A DNA stretch of 42,689 nucleotides from Rickettsiaceae bacterium (GCA_023301685.1 JALZUG010000044.1:1-42689); one strand, 5' to 3'; shown: positions 1 through 6,527, counted from the first letter of the stretch. Numbers and translations: made by a program. Notes: generated by a model from the letters alone, not told the origin.

Positions 1-96
1 CTGGATTAGATGATACAGGCTTGACTGGATTAGATGATACAGGCTTGACTGGATTAGATGATACAGGCTTGACTGGATTAGATGATACAGGCTTGA
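1..96. repeat. 24-bp tandem direct repeat, four perfect copies (left end)
   Basis: Four identical, gapless 24-bp units (1-24, 25-48, 49-72, 73-96), each beginning ctggattag and ending caggcttga. The unit then diverges at 97. Read on the minus strand in the frame of the gene at 1-559 the unit encodes the octapeptide VKPVSSNP. The same repeat closes the window, and the first 86 bases equal the last 86, so the true copy number across the junction is not known. Perfect identity of the copies implies recent expansion or homogenisation. Confidence 0.97.
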
Positions 97-559
97 CTGC
101 GTTATCTAACGCTCTGTTTAAATAATAATTTTTACAAAATACTTCTGTGTTGCTTATACAAATCACGTCAGTAATTTGATAATGTATTTTCTTATCTATA
201 AGGTGTTGACGAATATTGCACTTACCATGAAAAAGATAGTAAGAGAGAATTTCCTTTGGATGTATTAAAGTTAGATATAAGCTATTACCTACTTCTCTAT
301 CGTTAATATTATGAGTAGTATAATCTCTAAAAACTAAACCAATCTCTTCTAAATGCAGTAAATATCTTTCTATTTGTCTAAATTGAACTTCTAGTAATTC
401 TGATAATTTTGTTTTTGTTATATGAAATTTACCAAAATGCTGAACCTCATTAATCAAGTCCCAAAAAGCTAATCTAACAACTTTGCTTATTATTCTTTTC
501 TTTTGTAATTTTTTTAGAATTAAATCAATCTTTAGCAACTCTGATTTATTTAATGACAT
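1..559 (-). CDS. Winged-helix initiator-like protein, N-terminal part (gene continues at 42689)
   Basis: Starts at ATG 559 and stays open to base 1, then continues at the other end of the window to a TGA at 42512-42514. With the 86-bp terminal overlap removed the gene is 651 nt, exactly 217 codons (216 aa). Residues about 20-80 look like a winged helix: a helix (VVRLAFWDLINEV), a helix-turn-helix (TKTKLSELLEV, then QFRQIERYLLHLEEIGLV) and a wing. From residue 179 the protein becomes octapeptide repeats VKPVSSNP encoded by the 24-bp units. It heads the right-arm early operon and its stop overlaps the next start (ATGA), which supports it as real. No clear ribosome binding site is seen. By position and design I infer a replication initiator like lambda O; a repressor is the alternative. 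The family is not recognised. Confidence 0.8.
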   Translation of the reverse strand, partial: MSLNKSELLKIDLILKKLQKKRIISKVVRLAFWDLINEVQHFGKFHITKTKLSELLEVQFRQIERYLLHLEEIGLVFRDYTTHNINDREVGNSLYLTLIHPKEILSYYLFHGKCNIRQHLIDKKIHYQITDVICISNTEVFCKNYYLNRALDNAVKPVSSNPVKPVSSNPVKPVSSNPVKPVSSNP

Positions 560-634
560 AATAAAAATAACCGATAATTTTATTAGTTTTTTTTGAATGA
601 GTAATTGTATCAGAAAATATAATTGAATAAGAGA

Positions 635-648
635 CGTCAGAAATGACG
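635..648. promoter_or_regulatory. Inverted repeat in the divergent control region, possible operator
   Basis: CGTCA-GAAA-TGACG is a perfect 5-bp-arm inverted repeat about 75 bp upstream of the initiator-like gene at 559. The 560-1243 stretch has no convincing gene and lies between the two divergent arms, so it should hold the promoters and operators for both. Short arms make this only a candidate. Confidence 0.35.
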
Positions 649-659
649 CACCTTTTTTG

Positions 660-697
660 TTGACAAGGTCAGTGTATATCAGGTATATAATTATATA
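660..697 (+). promoter_or_regulatory. Possible promoter and palindrome in the divergent control region
   Basis: TTGACA at 660-665 is followed after 18 bases by TATATA (684-689), inside a perfect 14-bp palindrome TATATAATTATATA (684-697). Just downstream AGTATT (704-709) and AATACT (722-727) form a further inverted repeat. These sites look like a rightward promoter with operator dyads, but the nearest sound plus-strand gene starts at 1244. Confidence 0.35.
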
Positions 698-1060
698 TGG
701 CATAGTATTTTTCTAAAAATCAATACTTTGTTAATAAAAAAGTGCATAAAATCATCCTTTTATTTGGTTTTATTGTCTTGATTTAATCCTTATTCCTCCA
801 AAGGTTAAGGTAAAAAAGAAGCAAAAACGTAACGTCATTAATTCTCGCAGTTTTAATAAAAATGTTTTTGTATTAGTTATTAAACACTCAAGGGTGGTTT
901 TAACGTTTCTCATCAAAACATCGAAAAAATTGGTTTTATCTTTGTAGGTGGGGCCTTTTTTTTTGCTCATAATCTAAAATTCCATATATTTTTTAACTTT
1001 TACCAAAAAGAGTTAGCCCCGCAGCACATAATTTTTATGCCAAACTCTCAACTATTTCAC

Positions 1061-1090
1061 CTAATTCAAGTATTTTTCAACTAATTCAAG
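1061..1090. promoter_or_regulatory. Direct repeat ctaattcaag spaced by 20 bp, possible operator
   Basis: The 10-mer ctaattcaag occurs at 1061-1070 and again at 1081-1090, each preceded by a related caacta/ttcac-type sequence. A 20-bp period puts both copies on the same face of the helix about two turns apart, as expected for cooperative binding of a repressor such as the winged-helix protein encoded just downstream. Confidence 0.35.
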
Positions 1091-1185
1091 CATTCAGTGT
1101 ATATTTTTTTTTTTTTTACTTTTTTCTGTTATAAACTATATAAAACTGTTGCGCACATAATGTCAAGTACGAAAAAGAGAAATCC

Positions 1186-1215
1186 TTGAAAAATAAGTTT
1201 TTGTTATTATATATT
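1186..1215 (+). promoter_or_regulatory. Candidate promoter of the left arm
   Basis: TTGAAA (1186-1191), an 18-bp spacer and TATATT (1210-1215) lie about 30 bases before the ATG at 1244. Both hexamers are close to the sigma-70 consensus, but AT-rich DNA gives many chance matches. Confidence 0.4.
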
Positions 1216-1243
1216 TAGAAATTTAAACAAAAGAAGTAACGAT

Positions 1244-1534
1244 ATGGAATTGAATAAACAACATTTAACTGAAGCTATACAAAGAGTTAGCTTATTTACT
1301 ACAGTAGAAAATAATATATTACAGGAATTAATAAGAGTTGAAAAAAATAATATTGCTTTTATTAAAGCTCAAGATTTAAAAGAAAAACTAAATGTATCAC
1401 GTACAGCTATATATTCTTCTTTAAAAAATTTGCAGTTAAAAGGATATATTAATAAGTTACATAATTTAAAAGACTCATATGAATTAAAACAAAATCAACT
1501 TCAATCTGTTTTGGATATTTATAATAAAAGATAA
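1244..1534 (+). CDS. Winged-helix (MarR-like) transcription regulator
   Basis: A 96-residue protein. Residues about 24-80 form a winged helix: a helix around ILQELIRVEKN, then AQDLKEKLNVSRTAIYSSLKNLQLKGYI, a helix-turn-helix in which VSRTAIYSSLKNL is the recognition helix, followed by a short wing. It is first in the left arm, 13 bp before the lipoprotein gene, and sits just beyond the control region, so it probably controls the arm promoters. The start is preceded by AGAAG 13-9 bases upstream, a modest ribosome binding site. Exact family and ligand, if any, are unknown. Confidence 0.7.
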   Translation: MELNKQHLTEAIQRVSLFTTVENNILQELIRVEKNNIAFIKAQDLKEKLNVSRTAIYSSLKNLQLKGYINKLHNLKDSYELKQNQLQSVLDIYNKR

Positions 1535-1547
1535 AGGAGTTAAACTT

Positions 1548-2075
1548 ATGTATATGAGAAACTTTTTGTGTATATTTGTGTTATTTATAGTGAGCTCCTG
1601 CACGCATGAGACATCATGGGATGATTATTATCGTCATGTAAAAATTAAACCTAATACACCAGAGTATAATCAAGAATTAGATCAATGGAAAAACCCTTGG
1701 AAGTATAAGGCTTATGAACCCATACAACAAAAACAAACAAAGTCTGTTAAAAAGAAATCATCAAAAGCAGAAAAACAGGAATTAAAAAGACAAGCTGCTG
1801 AACGTGTCTGTCAAAAAAAGGCAACACAAACTATTGTTATACCACATCAACCAACTGCAACAGATGCATACGCTGATGCATTCAGTAGTCAGGCTAATAG
1901 ACCAGCAAAAGGACCAGCACAAAGAAACTCAAACGCCTTAATGGCTGGATTAGGTGCAGGTCTTAAAGGTGCTGCTAATGACAGAAGGCAAGAGCCTCAA
2001 GTTTATACTCAATTTGATGAGGACTTATTTTATTTATGCATGAGTGAATACGCTTTTGATTTAGAGGAGCAATAA
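1548..2075 (+). CDS. Lipoprotein carrying a segment shared with a candidate ejection protein
   Basis: A 175-residue protein with an N-terminal hydrophobic segment ending in VSSC, a lipobox that would lipidate Cys18 after export. A lysine- and glutamine-rich middle follows. Residues 101-149 match residues 26-74 of the structural protein at 20969-22432 at 42 of 49 positions (shared core AKGPAQRNSNALMAGLGAGL); the DNA is also clearly related. The C-terminus is acidic. GGAG at 1536-1539 gives a good ribosome binding site for ATG 1548. A cell-surface lipoprotein sharing a piece of a virion protein suggests a role in superinfection exclusion or virion interaction, but that is inference; the rest of the protein is not recognised. 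Confidence 0.75.
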   Translation: MYMRNFLCIFVLFIVSSCTHETSWDDYYRHVKIKPNTPEYNQELDQWKNPWKYKAYEPIQQKQTKSVKKKSSKAEKQELKRQAAERVCQKKATQTIVIPHQPTATDAYADAFSSQANRPAKGPAQRNSNALMAGLGAGLKGAANDRRQEPQVYTQFDEDLFYLCMSEYAFDLEEQ

Positions 2076-2076
2076 A

Positions 2077-2376
2077 ATGATACTAGACACACACAAAGCA
2101 ATAGAAAAGCTAATTTCTACAGGTAATAACAAGGAAAATGCCGAAACTATTGTAGATATAATAAACTCTATTGATTCTAGTTTAGCTACTAAATCAGATA
2201 TAAAGGAAGTTGAATCAAATATAAAAGAAGTCAGGTCAGAGGTTAGGTCATCAGAAACTTCACTTAGATCAGAAATAGTATCATTGAGATCAGAAATTAG
2301 TACCATCAAATGGATGGTAGGAATATTTGGAGCTTCAACAATAATGATGATAGGTTTTATTTTAACTAAGTTATAA
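2077..2376 (+). CDS. DUF1640-like coiled-coil protein with C-terminal membrane anchor
   Basis: A 99-residue protein. The N-terminus (THKAIEKLISTGNNKENAETIVDII) is a helical head typical of DUF1640/CCDC90-like proteins, followed by a coiled coil (residues about 40-77, repeated KEVxSxI and LRSEI patterns) and one hydrophobic helix near the end (WMVGIFGASTIMMIGFIL). It begins one base after the lipoprotein stop and has GAGGAG upstream within that gene. A related protein is encoded at 13430-13795 on the other strand. Such proteins are frequent in Rickettsiales and their phages, with no established function. Confidence 0.75.
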   Translation: MILDTHKAIEKLISTGNNKENAETIVDIINSIDSSLATKSDIKEVESNIKEVRSEVRSSETSLRSEIVSLRSEISTIKWMVGIFGASTIMMIGFILTKL

Positions 2377-2378
2377 TA

Positions 2379-2879
2379 ATGTCAAAAGTTTTTCATTGGC
2401 TACCTTCTTATATAGCATGTTTAGTTGCTGTATTTTTAATATTTTCTGCAGAACCAAAACATCAAACATGCTTCACACCTCCCCATAATCAATGTGGCTC
2501 ATTCATAGTAAATCATATAAACCAAGCAAAAAAGAGTATATACGTCCAAGCATACGGCTTCACTCATCCAGATATAATAAACTCACTAATAGAAGCAAAG
2601 AAACGTAATGTTAATGTTGAGATAATCCTTGATAGTAGTAACTTTTCTAAAAAGAAACTTCCACTAGTACGAGAATTAGAAAAGGAAGGAATAAAAATAC
2701 ACAAAGCCAAAGTTTCTGGTATAGCTCATAATAAAATAATGATTTTTGATGACCAAAAAGTACTTACTGGCTCTTTTAACTTCACTAAATCTGCAGATCT
2801 CCGAAACGCTGAGAATATATTAGTTGTACAAGATAGAAGGGTAGCAAAAAAGTATTTTAATAATTGGAAAAATAAATAA
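2379..2879 (+). CDS. Exported PLD-superfamily nuclease
   Basis: A 166-residue protein with a hydrophobic N-terminal segment (residues about 8-24, signal peptide or anchor) and a single phospholipase D domain. The HKD motif is H117-x-K119-x4-D124 (HNKIMIFD), followed by TGSFNFT, the usual pattern of the Nuc/Pld endonuclease group that works as a homodimer. In this family the activity is usually non-specific DNA hydrolysis or phosphodiester cleavage in the periplasm. It follows the DUF1640 gene by 2 bases. Possible roles are degrading incoming DNA or host damage; which one cannot be told from sequence. Confidence 0.85.
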   Translation: MSKVFHWLPSYIACLVAVFLIFSAEPKHQTCFTPPHNQCGSFIVNHINQAKKSIYVQAYGFTHPDIINSLIEAKKRNVNVEIILDSSNFSKKKLPLVRELEKEGIKIHKAKVSGIAHNKIMIFDDQKVLTGSFNFTKSADLRNAENILVVQDRRVAKKYFNNWKNK

Positions 2880-2888
2880 ATTACTTTT

Positions 2889-2911
2889 TTGTCAAGTTTT
2901 TTACTTGACAA
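2889..2911 (+). terminator. Hairpin after the nuclease gene
   Basis: TTGTCAAGT (2889-2897) pairs perfectly with ACTTGACAA (2903-2911) around a T5 loop, a 9-bp stem ten bases after the nuclease stop. The following ATTCTTT-type sequence is only weakly T-rich, so termination may be partial. Confidence 0.5.
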
Positions 2912-2958
2912 TTCTTTCACCCCCAATTATACTCCAATCATAGCTTAAGGAAGCAAAC

Positions 2959-2993
2959 AAAAAAAGGCACCTACAGCGAGAGCTATAAGTGCC
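2959..2993 (-). terminator. Strong minus-strand terminator with no obvious gene upstream
   Basis: Read on the minus strand, 2993-2966 forms a 12-bp stem (GGCACTTATAGC with GCTGTAGGTGCC, two G-U pairs) with a TCTC loop, followed at once by seven T. On the plus strand two of those pairs are mismatched, so the minus-strand RNA is the likely functional one. Nothing coding lies on the minus strand between here and 6524, so the terminator probably ends a small RNA starting near 3050-3100. An alternative is that it is the remains of a short gene. Confidence 0.6.
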
Positions 2994-3013
2994 AGTTTCT
3001 TTAAGTTATCTTT

Positions 3014-3043
3014 GGGGCTGGTCTTTATCCAAGCACCAGTCCC
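3014..3043. other. Second stem-loop in the 2940-3075 intergenic stretch
   Basis: GGGGCTGGT (3014-3022) pairs with ACCAGTCCC (3035-3043) over 9 bp (one G-U on the plus strand, one A-C mismatch on the minus). It lies 20 bases from the terminator hairpin at 2966-2993. Together they make a GC-richer structured patch in otherwise AT-rich DNA between the nuclease gene and the gene at 3146, suggesting a structured small RNA or leader. Confidence 0.45.
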
Positions 3044-3145
3044 ATCGAAGCTATTTTTATCTACTAGTAATAGATAAAAAAATAAAAATTAATTAATTAA
3101 ATGATAATAAATAATAATTTTAACCCACAATTGGAGGTCAAAATC

Positions 3146-3598
3146 ATGTCTAATAATGCAAAAAATTTACCAATAAATCAAGTAATAACTAAGACAATAT
3201 GTAATTTTTGTGATAAAATGATATCAAATATCAAATGCGAGAGTTACGTGGCGGAAGTTATGCCTTTAAAGGATGTAACAAATACATTCAAAAACATATC
3301 CCATAGAGTAGATGTTAGGTTTCTTTCTAGCGAAAGAGGCAGGGATTTACTTAGCAAAGCCATTTACTATAAAATCCCACTAGATAAATATAATATAAAC
3401 AGATACGACCTTATTGATGAGGTTGCTGAGTATGAGCTATTGCTTGAAGAGGCTTATAGGATAGGTATTAATTGGGATGTCAACGAATATGACCCCGCAG
3501 CACTCCAGCAAGAGATAGATTACTACGAAAGACAAGAGTATGAGGCTCAAATGGACTTGTACCATAGTTTTTATAATCCAAGAGTGTTAGGAGTTTGA
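3146..3598 (+). CDS. Hypothetical protein, first gene of the recombination block
   Basis: A 150-residue soluble, acidic protein with no recognised domain; its last third is rich in Glu, Tyr and Gln (EYEAQMDLYHSFYNP). I place the start at ATG 3146 because GGAGG lies 9 bases upstream (3133-3137); an earlier in-frame ATG at 3101 lacks any ribosome binding site. It leads a chain of overlapping or abutting genes ending in the exonuclease and annealing protein, so it may assist recombination or act on host defence, but nothing in the sequence proves it. Confidence 0.65.
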   Translation: MSNNAKNLPINQVITKTICNFCDKMISNIKCESYVAEVMPLKDVTNTFKNISHRVDVRFLSSERGRDLLSKAIYYKIPLDKYNINRYDLIDEVAEYELLLEEAYRIGINWDVNEYDPAALQQEIDYYERQEYEAQMDLYHSFYNPRVLGV

Positions 3599-3600
3599 TT

Positions 3601-3834
3601 ATGAAAAAAATTAAATTTACAGGCACTTTTGATAGATACACTACAATTCCTATTGAACCTCATTATGTATTTAAATCTGGTGAGGATATCTACCTAATAC
3701 AAGTTGCCGATCATCCAGAGTTATTAGGCAAAATAGCTCCATTTGATTTAGTAAGTATTGAAGCTGATATATCCGAGCAATGTTCTGAAGGTATCAAGTT
3801 AGTAAACGTTAAATTTGGAGGTAGGAATGAATAA
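3601..3834 (+). CDS. Hypothetical small protein
   Basis: A 77-residue, mainly beta-type protein (MKKIKFTGTFDRYTTIPI at the start, ending NVKFGGRNE). The ATG at 3601 is preferred to the upstream TTG at 3595 because AGGAG (3589-3593) sits 7 bases before it. It abuts the preceding gene and overlaps the next by 8 bases, so the three are cotranslated with the exonuclease. The alternation of short strands resembles OB-fold-like small phage proteins, but no family is recognised. Confidence 0.6.
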   Translation: MKKIKFTGTFDRYTTIPIEPHYVFKSGEDIYLIQVADHPELLGKIAPFDLVSIEADISEQCSEGIKLVNVKFGGRNE

Positions 3835-4039
3835 TACACAAGAATTTATCTACAAAGGTTATTTTGAAGGTTTTGCACATGAGTTGCCAATGCATTTACT
3901 AGGCAAGAAAGGCGAGAAGGTGCGTTATTACTTATCACATTTAAGTACGAAGCCTGAAATTGGCGATAGAATAGAAATAAATTACAACCACACGATGCCA
4001 TATAGGAATGGTCAATTATTAGTAGGAGGTGACTTGTAA
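3827..4039 (+). CDS. Hypothetical small protein
   Basis: A 70-residue protein beginning MNNTQEFIYKGYFEGF. GGAGG at 3817-3821 selects ATG 3827; the longer TTG-started frame from 3815 would overlap its own ribosome binding site. The stop overlaps the exonuclease start by one base (TAATG), implying translational coupling. The pattern of strands (FIYKGYFEG, KVRYYLSHL, DRIEINY) resembles the preceding small protein, so the pair may have arisen by duplication; no function can be assigned. Confidence 0.6.
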   Translation: MNNTQEFIYKGYFEGFAHELPMHLLGKKGEKVRYYLSHLSTKPEIGDRIEINYNHTMPYRNGQLLVGGDL

Positions 4040-4926
4040 TGAATAGGGAACAATTTTTACTAGAGCGCAAAAAAGGTATAGGTGGTTCAGATTGTGCAGC
4101 AATACTTGGAGTATCACCATTTAGAACAGCACTTGATGTCTATAATGATAAGGTAAGCCCAGATGTAGTTGATGCACCTAATGAAAATATGAAACGAGGT
4201 ATTAGAGCCGAGCGTTATATCTTAGAGGAGTATGTAGAAACAACTGGCGAGTCAATTGAAACTAATTTAGATACTGTTATAGACAAAGAATATCCGTTCA
4301 TGAGAGCTAATATTGACGCTAAACTTGTTGGACAAAATGTTTTAGTAGAAGCCAAGTCAACGAAAGCTCCAATTTCTTCATGGGAAAGCGGAATACCTGA
4401 ATATTATAAAGCTCAAGTAGCTTTCTATGCAATGCTTACAAATGCAGAGCGTGTTGATATACCAGTTTTATTTAGTGGCTGGACTTATGCTTGTTTTACC
4501 TATTGGAGAGATGCTGAGTATGAGAATAACCTCAAGCAGGCGGTAATAAACTTCTGGCAGCATCATATCGCTAAAGGAATACCACCTGAGCCACAAAGTC
4601 TAGAAGAATTAAAAGTTGCCTATCCTACAATTGATGATGAGCTAATAAAAAAAGCGGATGACCATATTCGTCATGTAGTTTCGGAATACAAGGAAGTATC
4701 CGACCAAGTAAAAAAGCTAGAGGGAGAAAAAGAATCATTAAAAAAGACCATATTAATATATATGGGAAATGCAGGCTTGCTTGATGCAGGTTTTTGCAAA
4801 CTAGCTTTAAAGGATAGGATAATAAATAGGTTGGATACGAATGCTTTAAAAGCAGCTAATCCAGAAATATATCAAAATTATGTCAAAGAAACTCAATCAA
4901 GGTTTCTACAATTTATGAGAGGTTAA
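4039..4926 (+). CDS. YqaJ-family (lambda exonuclease-like) recombinase nuclease
   Basis: A 295-residue protein. It would resect double-stranded DNA 5' to 3' to feed the annealing protein encoded next. Motifs of the YqaJ/lambda-exonuclease fold are clear: GIGGSDCAAILG (13-24), GIRAE (54-58), the metal-binding D93 in ANIDAKL and the E104-x-K106 pair in LVEAKST. The middle holds KAQVAFYAMLT, the usual conserved helix. A coiled-coil segment (about 208-240) follows the nuclease core. AGGAGG 10 bases upstream supports the start. Operon partner RecT begins 2 bases after the stop, a standard two-gene phage recombination module. Confidence 0.93.
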   Translation: MNREQFLLERKKGIGGSDCAAILGVSPFRTALDVYNDKVSPDVVDAPNENMKRGIRAERYILEEYVETTGESIETNLDTVIDKEYPFMRANIDAKLVGQNVLVEAKSTKAPISSWESGIPEYYKAQVAFYAMLTNAERVDIPVLFSGWTYACFTYWRDAEYENNLKQAVINFWQHHIAKGIPPEPQSLEELKVAYPTIDDELIKKADDHIRHVVSEYKEVSDQVKKLEGEKESLKKTILIYMGNAGLLDAGFCKLALKDRIINRLDTNALKAANPEIYQNYVKETQSRFLQFMRG

Positions 4927-4928
4927 TT

Positions 4929-5690
4929 ATGAGTACAGAAATAACACAAGAATCAGTTAATACTGAAGGTCATCAAGAAGTAAATATTATTTCAGGAGAA
5001 ATTAAAGCGGTAAAGCCTAATGATGCTATATACGACTTGTGCGATACTAGAAGAAATAAGCTACTTCCATTCTTAAATAATAACTCTATGCAGTTTGAGA
5101 AATTGGCACGTTCTTTTGCTTGGGAAATTAATACTAATGATAAGCTTAAACAGTGTAGCTCAAAATCTATGATAGACGCTTTTTATAAATGTTGTGAATA
5201 TGGATTAGACCCAAGTGCATCACTAGGTCAAGCTTGGATGATACCTTACGGCGGAAAGATAGATTTTCAAATAGGCTATAGAGGTTGGTTAAAGCTGTTA
5301 TTCAATAATCCATTAATAGCCAACGTATATTCTTATGCAGTTTACGCCGATGACGAATTTTCCTATGAGCTAGGAATGAATCCAAATATTAAGCATATAC
5401 CAGCTAAAGAAGGAGATAGAAGCGTGGATAATTTAGTAGCAACTTACGGAGTAGTTAAGCTAAAGAATGGTGAAGCACAAATCAAAGTATGTTATCGTGA
5501 TGAAATTGACCAGAGTAAATCATCTTCTAGAGGTGGCAGTAGCTCTAATAGTCCATGGCATAAATACTTTGAAGCAATGGCTCTAGTTGTTCCAATTCGT
5601 AAGATGGCAAAGAACCTAGGCTTAACAATGCGTGCTGATGAGTTTGATGAAGGAATAAATGAAGTGCAGAATATTAGAGAAGTAGCTTGA
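4929..5690 (+). CDS. recT: RecT-family single-strand DNA annealing protein
   Basis: A 253-residue protein that would coat the 3' strand left by the exonuclease and anneal it to complementary DNA. The family signature runs from about residue 80: SMIDAFYKCCEYGLDP, then GQAWMIPYGGKIDFQIGYRGWLKL, the central conserved block of RecT. A Ser/Gly-rich stretch (about 197-206) precedes PWHKYFEAMALVVPIRKMAK, also typical. It lies 2 bases downstream of the YqaJ exonuclease. In a circular phage that lacks a polymerase, this pair may support concatemer formation or gene exchange. Confidence 0.93.
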   Translation: MSTEITQESVNTEGHQEVNIISGEIKAVKPNDAIYDLCDTRRNKLLPFLNNNSMQFEKLARSFAWEINTNDKLKQCSSKSMIDAFYKCCEYGLDPSASLGQAWMIPYGGKIDFQIGYRGWLKLLFNNPLIANVYSYAVYADDEFSYELGMNPNIKHIPAKEGDRSVDNLVATYGVVKLKNGEAQIKVCYRDEIDQSKSSSRGGSSSNSPWHKYFEAMALVVPIRKMAKNLGLTMRADEFDEGINEVQNIREVA

Positions 5691-5705
5691 TAAAAGAATA
5701 TAAAT

Positions 5706-5876
5706 ATGCAAAAGACCCCAACAATTAAAAAAGAGACTCTACTGAATTATTTAGTTTATGCTGATGATAATGTAGATATTTTTAAGCTAGTAAAACATAT
5801 TGCTATGTATAGCGGTGGATCATTAAAATTAACGTATTCAGCTAGAAATAAAGCTGAGTGGAATATAGAGGAATGA
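5706..5876 (+). CDS. Small hypothetical protein, 56 aa
   Basis: An intact 57-codon frame (MQKTPTIKKETLLNY at the start, ending RNKAEWNIEE) fills the gap between recT and the next gene, with start 15 bases after the recT stop and its stop just before GAGGATTAA, the ribosome binding site of the following gene. AAAGAA upstream is a weak ribosome binding site. Residues are balanced and codon use matches the neighbours. No family is recognised; its operon position suggests an accessory early function. Confidence 0.6.
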   Translation: MQKTPTIKKETLLNYLVYADDNVDIFKLVKHIAMYSGGSLKLTYSARNKAEWNIEE

Positions 5877-5883
5877 GGATTAA

Positions 5884-6102
5884 ATGATTATATCAGAAAA
5901 GAAATATACAGAAGATGAGAAAGACTTTCATGTAGCTCAAGGCGTTTGGAAAAATAATCATGTTATATTTAAAATGATAGAAGATGATATTGACCACTTA
6001 ATAACAAAAAGAATTTCAAAGTTTTTAGAAGGGCATCCAAAAATAAATGCCCTTTGTTCTAAAGAATCCAATGCAGTTTTTATTGCAAATTACAAGGGAT
6101 AG
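5884..6102 (+). CDS. Small hypothetical protein, 72 aa
   Basis: A 72-residue soluble protein (begins MIISEKKYTEDEKDFHVAQG) with a mixed helix/strand pattern and no known motif. GAGG 6 bases before the ATG is a good ribosome binding site. It sits in a run of four small genes downstream of recT that are typical of phage early regions encoding host-takeover or anti-defence peptides; no specific function can be supported. Confidence 0.6.
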   Translation: MIISEKKYTEDEKDFHVAQGVWKNNHVIFKMIEDDIDHLITKRISKFLEGHPKINALCSKESNAVFIANYKG

Positions 6103-6111
6103 AAGGAAATT

Positions 6112-6312
6112 ATGTTAAATGCATTAAAAAATCAATTTTGTAAATTTCATGATAATACAACTAATAATAAGATTAGCGTAGGAATTACAGAAAATTATTT
6201 AAGTTTTAAGATTAATAATCGTTGTTATTATTTCAATACAGACGATGGTAAATATGACGGTTATTCAGACGAGATTAATATAACCGTCAATGAAAAAGGA
6301 GAAAAAAGATGA
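6112..6312 (+). CDS. Small hypothetical protein, 66 aa
   Basis: A 66-residue beta-rich protein (KISVGITENYLSFKINNRCYYF core). AAGGA 6 bases upstream of the ATG supports the start. The stop overlaps the next ATG by ATGA at 6309-6312, so the two are translationally coupled. Not recognised. Confidence 0.6.
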   Translation: MLNALKNQFCKFHDNTTNNKISVGITENYLSFKINNRCYYFNTDDGKYDGYSDEINITVNEKGEKR

Positions 6313-6527
6313 TAGTAAAACCATTTGCAAATAATATAACTCCAATTGTTAATTTAAAAAATTCTTCTTTAAATATAGCAAGAAGCTATGGTGATAAGGG
6401 AGCAATAATAATTACTAGTAATGATAGTGGTGCTGTACGAATAGGTACAGATGGTTTGACTCCAGACGAGTTGAGGTACGCACTGTGTACAGCAATCCAC
6501 TACTCATTTCAGTTTGAAGAAAACTAA
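6309..6527 (+). CDS. Small hypothetical protein, 72 aa
   Basis: A 72-residue protein, begun within the stop of the previous gene (ATGA). Its C-terminal half (GLTPDELRYALCTAIHYSFQFE) is helical, the N-terminal half strand-rich with SNDSGAVRIG. It ends the early plus-strand operon and its last 4 bases overlap the end of the convergent HNH gene. Function unknown. Confidence 0.6.
   Translation: MIVKPFANNITPIVNLKNSSLNIARSYGDKGAIIITSNDSGAVRIGTDGLTPDELRYALCTAIHYSFQFEEN

Larger units (their letters stand above)
560..1243. promoter_or_regulatory. 684-bp non-coding control region between the divergent arms
   Basis: No gene is convincing here. A 66-codon minus-strand reading frame (770-970) has no ribosome binding site and an unusual composition, and I do not call it. 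The region contains the dyads at 635-648 and 684-697, the TTGACA-type promoter candidate at 660, the phased direct repeats at 1061-1090, a T17 run at about 1102-1118 and a second promoter candidate just before 1244. Confidence 0.6.

Noticed and set aside
1-96. CRISPR-like direct repeats
   Set aside because: The units are head-to-tail with no spacers, and no cas genes are present.
770-970. 66-codon minus-strand frame (MSKKKGPTYKDKTNFFDV...)
   Set aside because: No ribosome binding site, Phe/Thr/Leu-rich in an AT-rich non-coding region, no operon partner. Chance open frame likely.
2945-3088. Minus-strand frame ending in KKLALIALAVGAFFC, resembling a small membrane protein
   Set aside because: No ATG, GTG or TTG start after the last upstream stop; kept only as a possible remnant within the structured-patch finding.
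3101-3145. Upstream in-frame ATG at 3101 as start of the gene ending at 3598
   Set aside because: GGAGG at 3133-3137 lies inside this extension and points to ATG 3146.
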